Positions 8,023 through 13,926 of a stretch of DNA of 27,074 nucleotides are shown one piece after another; the first letter of the stretch is position 1, and each line of letters opens with the position of its first letter. Below the pieces are notes generated by a model that was given only the letters and a program-made list of their open reading frames with translations, was not told where the DNA came from and did no database searches. Made by a program: the position numbers and the translations under genes. The DNA is from QHWK01 sp035315685. GTDB taxonomy: Bacteria > Acidobacteriota > Vicinamibacteria > Vicinamibacterales > CAVVIG01. The stretch is from the NCBI GenBank assembly GCA_035315685.1, contig DATFXR010000747.1:1-27074 (forward strand), given 5' to 3'.

Positions 8023-8836
8023 ACGGGGGCTGCCCGAGACCGTGGCGATGCGACACGACGAGCACTACGTGGAGGCGCTGGCCGCCTCGGCCGGCACGCC
8101 GGTCGGCCGGATGGTCCCGATCGAGCAGATCGACCCGAACCCGAACCAGCCGCGCCAGGTCATGGGCGACCTGTCGGAGCTGATCGCGTCGATTACCTCG
8201 AAAGGGATCCTCGAGCCGCTGGTGGTCCGTCAGCGCGGCGACCGCTTCCAGATCGTCGCCGGCGAGCGGCGCTACCAGGCGGCCATCCAGGCCGGTCTGC
8301 AGGAGCTGCCGGTCGTCGTCCGTGACGTCGACGAAACCGAGATGCTGGAGCTCGCGCTGATCGAGAATCTCCAGCGCAAGGACCTGACGCCGTTCGAAGA
8401 AGCCGAGGCGCTGCACGGGCTGGCGGGGAGCTGCGGCTACACCCACGAGGACCTGGCGCAGCGGCTCGGCAAGTCGAGGACCTCGATCACCGAGTCGCTG
8501 GCGCTGGTCGGGATGCCCGACGAGGTCCGGAACCTGTGTCGGCTGGCCGACATTTCGTCTAAGTCATTGTTACTGCAGGTAGTTAGGCAAAGCACGCCGG
8601 AGAAAATGACCGCGCTGGTCGAGAAGATTGCCAGCCAGGGCGGCGCCACGCGCCAGCAGCTCCGCGACGCGGCAGCCAAACCGAAAGCCGGGCGTCCGAA
8701 GCATTACGTCTTTGCCTTCAAGGCACCCTCGAAGGCCTTCAATCTGAAACTGAGCTTCAACAAGAGCCGCGCCTCACGCGAGGAAATCATCGACGCGCTC
8801 GAGGCGATCCTTCGCGACCTGAGGAAGGCCAAGTAG
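8015..8836 (+). CDS. parB: ParB/Spo0J chromosome partitioning protein
   Basis: ParB is the parS-binding CTPase clamp that works with ParA. The 273-aa product has the N-terminal ParB/Srx fold (PIEQIDPNPNQPR near 35-47; GERRYQA at 83-89; ENLQRKDL at 117-124). An HTH follows (YTHEDLAQRLGKSRTSITE, about 142-160), then a short C-terminal dimerisation region rich in Lys/Phe. I chose the GTG at 8015 because GGAGG lies 9 bases upstream (8001-8005) inside parA; the frame opens further upstream at 7973 without such support. An ATG at 8048 is a weaker alternative. I did not find a good parS palindrome within the window. Confidence 0.92.
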   Translation: MPRRGLPETVAMRHDEHYVEALAASAGTPVGRMVPIEQIDPNPNQPRQVMGDLSELIASITSKGILEPLVVRQRGDRFQIVAGERRYQAAIQAGLQELPVVVRDVDETEMLELALIENLQRKDLTPFEEAEALHGLAGSCGYTHEDLAQRLGKSRTSITESLALVGMPDEVRNLCRLADISSKSLLLQVVRQSTPEKMTALVEKIASQGGATRQQLRDAAAKPKAGRPKHYVFAFKAPSKAFNLKLSFNKSRASREEIIDALEAILRDLRKAK

Positions 8837-9197
8837 CGCGCACACGTCCGCGCAACGCGATCCGCGTTCACGCAGGCGGCCAGGGTGAAAACGTTCGAGC
8901 CTGGTGGGCAGCCGGTGCGGCGTACTCGCTGAAAGTCCGAAGGCGCGCCCCACGCCGAATGGCGGCCAATGGACCGCATGATGGGGGCAGTGTGTTATGG
9001 GGCGCGATGTGGCGCGGCGTGTGGATGGCGACCGTGCCGAGGAGATGGCCGAAAGGCGTGGAATCCAGGGCCTTCCGCGGTTAAGTTAACATAACATACA
9101 TTATCGGACTCAACGTGAAACCCGCCAAAAACACCCCTGTGGATGGATTGTGCGGCGACTCGCCCCCGACCGTGACGCCCATCGGAATCACAAATGG

Positions 9198-9210
9198 ACG
9201 TGCTGCACGT
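9198..9210. promoter_or_regulatory. Perfect dyad ACGTGC-T-GCACGT just upstream of the kinase promoter
   Basis: A 6+1+6 perfect inverted repeat ends 10 bases before the -35 of the promoter at 9221. That is where a dimeric activator or autoregulator would bind. No bound factor is known from the sequence. Confidence 0.4.
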
Positions 9211-9220
9211 TTATGTACTC

Positions 9221-9249
9221 TTGACCCCCGACCAGCTCAACCTTAATAT
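9221..9249 (+). promoter_or_regulatory. Sigma70-type promoter for the histidine kinase operon
   Basis: TTGACC (9221-9226), a 17-base spacer and TAATAT (9244-9249) match 5/6 and 4/6 of consensus with optimal spacing. Transcription would start near 9256, about 70 bases before the kinase start. Confidence 0.7.
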
Positions 9250-9324
9250 GACACTGCTGCCGACGGCTTCGCCAGCCCCATACATGATGTCGGTCGGGTT
9301 CGCGCGATTGCGCGGTAGCTGGAG

Positions 9325-11865
9325 ATGTCGATGCGCGCGCCCACCCAGGGGTTTACGTTTCGGGCTCGGCTGATTCTCCCGATTATCCTCGCCGTCGTTC
9401 CGCTCGCAGTGATCGTCATTCAGATCGCGTCCGCATGGCGTGCCCACGAGCTCGCGGACGCCGAAACCGCAGCCCTCGAGTTCTCGCGCCATCTCGCAGC
9501 CGTCCATGAGGCCAGCATGCGTCAGGCGCAGGTTGCACTCGACGCGGTCGCCGCAGCCATCGGAGGGACCGGCTCTTCCGATTCCGTGACGACGATTCTG
9601 CACAGCGCGGTCGAGCATGGGACGCTGTACAGCAACGTCGGTGTTGCGATCGCCAACGGGCAGATCGCCGCGTCACACGCGCCGTTGCCGCCCGACCTCG
9701 CCGCCACCATCCACCGGCTGGTTGCCGACGCCGCACGCAGCTTCGCGGCAAGCGACTTCATGGCCGACGAAGCCGGTCGCATCGGCAGTGTGTTCGCTGA
9801 GCCGGTCGTCGGCGCCCATGCCGCGAACCGCGTCGTCTTCGGCGTCGTCGATGCGGTGTGGTTGCGGTCGATGATGGCCGGCGCGACGCTGCCCCCGGGC
9901 ACGGTCATTCGCGTGTTCGATCGCAGTGGTCGCCTCGTCGTCCGTCAACCGCGCGTGCCCGATCCGCGCGAGCGGTCCTCCAGCCAGGATCTGTTCCTTC
10001 GCTCGGCCGTCGCCTCCGCCCGCGAGGGTGTCACCACGGGCGTGTTCACGGATATCGATACCGTACCGAGGGTGCTCGCCTACGTGCAGCTGCCCAGTCC
10101 GAAGCCAGCCGACAGTCTGTACGTTGCAGCCGGCATCCCGGTTACCGCCGCCACCGCCGCCGCCGACCGCGCGATATGGAATACGACAACGGCTCTCGTT
10201 CTCGCCTGCGTATTCGCGGCCGCTGTGGCGTGGGTCTCGAGCGGTCACTTCACGCGGCAGGTGGACGCGCTGCGCGACACGACTCATCGCCTGACGAACG
10301 GCGATCTCGAGGCGCGGACCCTGTTGGGCGAGGGGATGCCGGAGCTCCTGCAGCTCGCGCGCTCTATCGACGCGATGGCCGAGGCCGTGTCGGCGCGTGA
10401 GCGCGAGATCCTCGGCCGTCACAACGAGCTCGTGGCGCGTGAACGGAGTTTCCGAGCGGTCATCGAACACAGTGCCGACCGCGTGATTCTCTTCGATCGC
10501 AACGGCACGGTGCTGTATGCGAGCCCGACCGGCCAACCGACCGGCTATCGCGTAGACGAGCTCATCGGACAGTCCTCGCTCGAGTTGGTCTGCGAGGACG
10601 ATCGCGAGAAGGCGCGGGCCATGCTGACCGAAGTCTCCCGCACGCCGGGCCACACGGCCGAAGCAACCTTCCGCGTTCTTGCCAAGTCGGGCGACTGGCG
10701 CTGGATTCGGGCACAGCTCAGCAACATGCTCCATGATCCGGCGGTCGCTGCGATTGCGGCCAAATACCGCGACGTCACCGAGGCGTTGCTCCAGCGTCGC
10801 CGCGCCTCAGACCGGCTCCAGGAGCGGGTCGAGGAAAGGACGGTCGCCTTGTCCGCCGCGAACGAGAGGCTCACCAAGCTCTCACGCGCGATCGAGCAGA
10901 CCGCCGATAGCGTGTTCGTGACCAACCGCGATGGTGTTATCGAGTACGTAAATCCAGCCTTCGAGGAGATGACGGGTTACACGAGCAGCGAGGCAGTCGG
11001 CAGCACTCCGCGGATCGTCGCGTCCGGACGGCACGATCGCAAGTTCTACGCGAGTCTCTGGGACACGATTCTCGCCGGCAAGGTCTTCCGCGCCGTCGTG
11101 ACCAACAAGCGCAAGGACGGTCGGCTCTTCAACGAGGACCAGTCGATCACGCCGATCCGTGATGCCGACGGCGCGATCACGCATTTCGTGTCGACCGGCC
11201 GCGATATCACCGAACGGAAGCGTACCGAAGCAGCGTTGCGGCGGTTGAACGCCGCCCTGGAAGACGAAGCAGCGCGCATCGCCTCAGTCCTGCACGACGA
11301 AGCCGGCCAGTTTCTGTCCTCGGCGCACATCACGCTCGCCGACGTCGCGCGCGACCTGGCCCCTGAACAGCAGTCGCGCATCCAGCAGGTCCGGCGTCAC
11401 CTCGATCTCGCCGAACAGCAGCTGCGACGGGTGTCACACGAACTGCACCCGCGCATGCTCGAAGATCTCGGACTGGCGGAAGCCGTCCGCTTTCTGTGCA
11501 CGATGTTTGGCCGCCGCTCTGCAATTTCCGTTGACGTAGATGTCTCAGTTGCCTCATCCTGTCCTAGGGCGGTCGAAATAGTCTTCTATCGCTTGGTGCA
11601 GGAAGGTCTCGCGAACATCACCAAGCACGCGCGAGCGACGCAAGTGTCGGTCACTCTGGTCAGCGATGCAGCGCGAATTCTGTGTTCGATTTCCGATAAC
11701 GGCGTCGGCTTCGACGTCGAAACCGCGGCGGAGCAACGCGACAGCTTCAGCCTCGGCCTCACGCTGATGCGTGACCGCGTCGAGGCCGTCGGAGGGACCT
11801 TGGCGATCCTGTCGGGTCCGCAGCGCGGCACGCAACTCCGCGCGTCCGTCCCGCTGGAGGCTTGA
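9325..11865 (+). CDS. NarL-family membrane sensor histidine kinase (HAMP-PAS-PAS-HisKA_3-HATPase)
   Basis: This is a membrane-bound kinase that would phosphorylate the adjacent LuxR-type regulator. In the 846-aa frame, TM1 is at about residues 13-33, an extracytoplasmic sensor region of about 250 residues follows, TM2 is at about 288-308 and HAMP at about 309-365. Two PAS/PAC modules follow (about 377-490 and 518-635), separated by a coiled coil. The HisKA_3 H-box has H657 in VLHDEAGQ, and HELHPRMLEDLGL marks the second DHp helix. The HATPase domain (about 749-846) has N-box EGLANITKHA and G-boxes DNGVGF and LGLTLMRDRV. The sensor ligand is not evident. The ATG at 9325 abuts GGAG, whereas ATG 9331 sits 6 bases from it, so 9331 may be the true start. 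One base separates its stop from the regulator. Confidence 0.93.
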   Translation: MSMRAPTQGFTFRARLILPIILAVVPLAVIVIQIASAWRAHELADAETAALEFSRHLAAVHEASMRQAQVALDAVAAAIGGTGSSDSVTTILHSAVEHGTLYSNVGVAIANGQIAASHAPLPPDLAATIHRLVADAARSFAASDFMADEAGRIGSVFAEPVVGAHAANRVVFGVVDAVWLRSMMAGATLPPGTVIRVFDRSGRLVVRQPRVPDPRERSSSQDLFLRSAVASAREGVTTGVFTDIDTVPRVLAYVQLPSPKPADSLYVAAGIPVTAATAAADRAIWNTTTALVLACVFAAAVAWVSSGHFTRQVDALRDTTHRLTNGDLEARTLLGEGMPELLQLARSIDAMAEAVSAREREILGRHNELVARERSFRAVIEHSADRVILFDRNGTVLYASPTGQPTGYRVDELIGQSSLELVCEDDREKARAMLTEVSRTPGHTAEATFRVLAKSGDWRWIRAQLSNMLHDPAVAAIAAKYRDVTEALLQRRRASDRLQERVEERTVALSAANERLTKLSRAIEQTADSVFVTNRDGVIEYVNPAFEEMTGYTSSEAVGSTPRIVASGRHDRKFYASLWDTILAGKVFRAVVTNKRKDGRLFNEDQSITPIRDADGAITHFVSTGRDITERKRTEAALRRLNAALEDEAARIASVLHDEAGQFLSSAHITLADVARDLAPEQQSRIQQVRRHLDLAEQQLRRVSHELHPRMLEDLGLAEAVRFLCTMFGRRSAISVDVDVSVASSCPRAVEIVFYRLVQEGLANITKHARATQVSVTLVSDAARILCSISDNGVGFDVETAAEQRDSFSLGLTLMRDRVEAVGGTLAILSGPQRGTQLRASVPLEA

Positions 11866-11866
11866 G

Positions 11867-12499
11867 ATGTCCTTTCGGATCGTGCTCGCGGATGACCACC
11901 ACATCGTGCGTCAAGGTCTGCGCGCGCTCCTCGAACGAGAGGGCTTCGCCGTCGTCGCCGAAGCCGAGAATGGCCGCGATGCGGTGCAGCTTACGCAAAA
12001 GCACAAACCGGACGTCGTAGTGCTGGATCTCATGATGCCGACGCTGAACGGCCTCGAAGCCGGCCGCGAGATTCTCCAGAACCGCTACGCGACAGCCGCC
12101 ATCCTGTTGACGATGCACACCGAGGAGCACCAGATCGCGATGGCGCTGCGCGCCGGCATCCGCGGGTACTTGCTGAAGACGCAGGCGGCGGAAGATCTCG
12201 TGCACGCGATCCGCGAAGTGGTCCGGGGCGAGATTTACCTCAGTCCCGGCGTTTCACGCATCGTCGTCGACGGTTATCTGTCCGGCGACCGTCCAGCCGG
12301 CGATCCGCTTGCGCCCCGCGAGCGACAGGTGCTGCAGCTCGTCGCGGAAGGAAAAACGTCGAAAGAAATTGCCGTGCTGCTCGGACTGACGGTGAAAACG
12401 GCTGAGTCGTATCGCGCGCGTTTGATGGAGAAGCTCGACGTCCACGAAACCGCCGGGCTGGTTCGCTACGCCATCCGCCACGGCATCATCGACGCCTGA
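11867..12499 (+). CDS. NarL/LuxR-type response regulator
   Basis: This is the cognate DNA-binding response regulator of the upstream kinase. The 210-aa product has a receiver domain with acidic pocket D9-D10, phosphoacceptor D54 (VVVLDLMMP), T82 and K104. The C-terminal LuxR/GerE HTH is at about 145-205 (PLAPRERQVLQLVAEGKTSKEIAVLLGLTV in two blocks, then KTAESYRARLMEKL). I chose the ATG at 11867 because GGAGG lies 6 bases upstream (11856-11860) and the receiver fold begins immediately; the frame extends upstream into the kinase without support. The DNA target is not evident from the sequence. Confidence 0.95.
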   Translation: MSFRIVLADDHHIVRQGLRALLEREGFAVVAEAENGRDAVQLTQKHKPDVVVLDLMMPTLNGLEAGREILQNRYATAAILLTMHTEEHQIAMALRAGIRGYLLKTQAAEDLVHAIREVVRGEIYLSPGVSRIVVDGYLSGDRPAGDPLAPRERQVLQLVAEGKTSKEIAVLLGLTVKTAESYRARLMEKLDVHETAGLVRYAIRHGIIDA

Positions 12500-12542
12500 G
12501 CGGTACCGGGTTTTTCCCGCCGAAGCACCGGACGTTTCCGAC

Positions 12543-12572
12543 TTGTTGCCCAATCGCGGCGGCAGGTATGTT
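12543..12572 (+). promoter_or_regulatory. Weak candidate promoter for the receiver-only gene
   Basis: TTGTTG (12543-12548), an 18-base spacer and TATGTT (12567-12572) could serve the downstream receiver gene. The match is moderate and read-through from the kinase operon is equally possible. Confidence 0.3.
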
Positions 12573-12618
12573 CGCAACGTATTCCGGACGTCCATCTCTC
12601 CTCGTGCTCTACCGAACG

Positions 12619-12654
12619 GCGCAACACTCCGACCGGTTGCGCGAAGGTTTTCGC
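12619..12654 (+). promoter_or_regulatory. Structured leader with back-to-back inverted repeats before the receiver gene
   Basis: GCGCAAC (12619-12625) pairs with GTTGCGC (12636-12642). It is followed at once by GCGAA (12641-12645) pairing with TTCGC (12650-12654). A third short dyad GGGT-GTAA-ACCC (12656-12667) abuts the ATG, and there is no clear free SD. The leader RNA could limit translation of the receiver protein. Confidence 0.4.
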
Positions 12655-12667
12655 GGGTGTAAACCCT

Positions 12668-13096
12668 ATGGCGCTGCGACTCTTGGTGGCAGACGATTCC
12701 CCGATCGTGCAACGGTCGATTCGCGACCTGCTGCGAACAGCTGACCTGCTGAGCATCGTCACCGCGGGGACCGGCACTGACGCGGTGCGGCTGGCCATCG
12801 AAACGATGCCGGACGTGATCATTCTCGATTACGCCATGCCTGGCATGAACGGCATTCAGGCAGCGCGATTGATCCATCAAGCGATTCCCGACGTGCCGTT
12901 GATCCTGCTGACGGTGAACGTCGCCGAGTACTTGATCGCCGCCGCGCTGAATGCCGGGATCCGTGGATACGTTTTGAAAGCCGACGCGGGCGACGACCTC
13001 GTGCGTGCGATTGATGCCGTGCGCGGTGGTTCCACCTACCTCAGCCCCGGCGCGTGTCGAGTGCTGTACGAGCGGTATCTGCCGGCGAGCAGCTGA
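12668..13096 (+). CDS. Stand-alone receiver (REC) domain protein
   Basis: This is a single-domain response regulator of 142 aa with no output domain. It retains the full receiver set: D9-D10, phosphoacceptor D54 (VIILDYAMPG), T at the switch position in LLTVN, and the conserved K near 104 (GYVLKAD). It aligns along its whole length with the NarL-type regulator 170 bases upstream, including the shared end (YLSPG, about 119-123). It stops exactly where the LuxR HTH of the neighbour would begin, so it looks like a duplicated regulator that lost its DNA-binding half. A role as phosphate sink or as a partner-binding switch is inference. No HTH remnant follows; the stop lies 15 bases from the convergent sigma-factor gene. 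Confidence 0.88.
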   Translation: MALRLLVADDSPIVQRSIRDLLRTADLLSIVTAGTGTDAVRLAIETMPDVIILDYAMPGMNGIQAARLIHQAIPDVPLILLTVNVAEYLIAAALNAGIRGYVLKADAGDDLVRAIDAVRGGSTYLSPGACRVLYERYLPASS

Positions 13097-13115
13097 CGTC
13101 GCGAGCTGGCGTCAG
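13093..13115. repeat. Inverted repeat containing both stop codons of convergent genes
   Basis: CTGACG (13093-13098) and CGTCAG (13110-13115) form a perfect 6-bp dyad around an 11-base loop. The TGA of the receiver gene (13094-13096) and the TGA of the minus-strand sigma gene (13114-13112) each lie in one arm. It may work as a weak bidirectional end structure; there is no T-tract. Confidence 0.45.
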
Positions 13116-13774
13116 GCGGCTGCGTGAGTGCCGCCGGCCGCGGCGGTGCGTGCGGCAAGATGTTGCCATCGTTCGAGCGAACGCCGTAGCTTCCGCTTTG
13201 CGCTGGTAATTGGCGCGCGCGCGCCACTGGGGTTTGTGAGTCCCAGCCGTGCTGCAACGTCCTGCAACGACATCTCGCGTCCGTAGTGAAGAACGAACGC
13301 GCGTGTCTCGATTCGATCGAGACGTGCGTCACGCATCAGCCGCCGCACCAGCGCCGCGGCGTGCGCCGCTTCGAGCGCCGCGATGGCATCGTTCTCCACA
13401 ACGGGCGAATCTGTCGTCAGCGCGCGATCGTCGACTTCGTGCGGTCTCGCGGCCCGCGCCTTCATGTGATCGCGATAGCAGTTCCGGGTGATCGTATAGA
13501 GCCACGTCGTGAACTGCGAATCGCCGCGAAAACGATCCCACGCGGCCCAGGCCTTGATGAATACGTCCTGCCCCAGATCTCTGGCCAGTTCATAGCTGCC
13601 GCTCATCCGACATGCCCAGGCGACAACGTGACGGTGATAGCGGTCGAAGAGCACCGCGAGGTCCGCGTCGCGCCGCGAGATGCGGCATTCCTCGGCGCAC
13701 GGCGCAGGCCGGCTGGCGGAGGTCTGATTGCAGATCCCGGCGACGAAATGGGGACAGCCGCTGCACGCCTGCAT
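13112..13774 (-). CDS. ECF-type RNA polymerase sigma factor with Cys-rich N-terminal extension
   Basis: The 220-aa product is an extracytoplasmic-function sigma factor. Sigma-2 is at about residues 38-105 (LFDRYHRHVVAWA, then DLGQDVFIKAWAAWDRFRG, FTTWLYTITRNCYRD). Sigma-4 is at about 135-205 (VLHYGREMSLQDVAARLGLT, then SAKRKLRRSL). Ahead of sigma-2 is a 35-residue extension carrying C4, C7, H9, C15, C26 and C30, which looks able to bind a metal or form disulfides. No anti-sigma gene is next to it: the neighbours are a convergent receiver gene and a divergent secreted-protein gene. The extension might therefore be a built-in sensor (inference). The ATG at 13774 gives the start that includes the cysteines; a later start would remove them, but I see no better one. 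Confidence 0.9.
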   Translation of the reverse strand: MQACSGCPHFVAGICNQTSASRPAPCAEECRISRRDADLAVLFDRYHRHVVAWACRMSGSYELARDLGQDVFIKAWAAWDRFRGDSQFTTWLYTITRNCYRDHMKARAARPHEVDDRALTTDSPVVENDAIAALEAAHAAALVRRLMRDARLDRIETRAFVLHYGREMSLQDVAARLGLTNPSGARAPITSAKRKLRRSLERWQHLAARTAAAGGTHAAA

Positions 13775-13926
13775 GCGCCCACGTTAGGCGGGGACTGTCT
13801 CGGTCCGTAAGCGGTCCTTCCCCATCGTCCGGCCGGGAAACATCGGGTACGCGACGGGAAAAATGCCGGTATCGGTGACGCTTCAGAAAAGTGTGTCATC
13901 GCCCCGTGGCGGTCGTCTCAGGTGCC

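Larger units (their letters stand above)
8837..9324. other. 488-bp intergenic region between parB and the histidine kinase
   Basis: No convincing gene. Near the parB end there is a small hairpin (AACGCG-ATC-CGCGTT, 8854-8868) without a T-tract. An AT-rich island at about 9079-9110 (GTTAAGTTAACATAACATAC) stands out from its GC-rich surroundings. The last part holds a dyad at 9198-9210 and a strong promoter at 9221-9249, listed separately. The rest looks like non-coding spacer or decayed sequence. Confidence 0.6.

Noticed and set aside
9007..9084. Short frame of 25 codons starting MWRGVW
   Set aside because: No good SD, no recognisable feature beyond three tryptophans, and such short frames are expected by chance at this GC content.
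9107..9122. Possible parS site (CGTGAAAC half-site at 9114-9121) downstream of parB
   Set aside because: Only the right half matches the parS palindrome; the left half agrees at just two of seven positions.
12501..12522. Terminator CGGG-TTTTT-CCCG after the response regulator
   Set aside because: Only four base pairs around a T loop and no T-tract after the stem.
13775..13926. A copy of the 85-bp element or an ECF autoregulatory promoter between the sigma factor and HAF gene
   Set aside because: Neither the CACCC/TATCTTG blocks nor a convincing GGAAC/CGTC pair at proper spacing is present.
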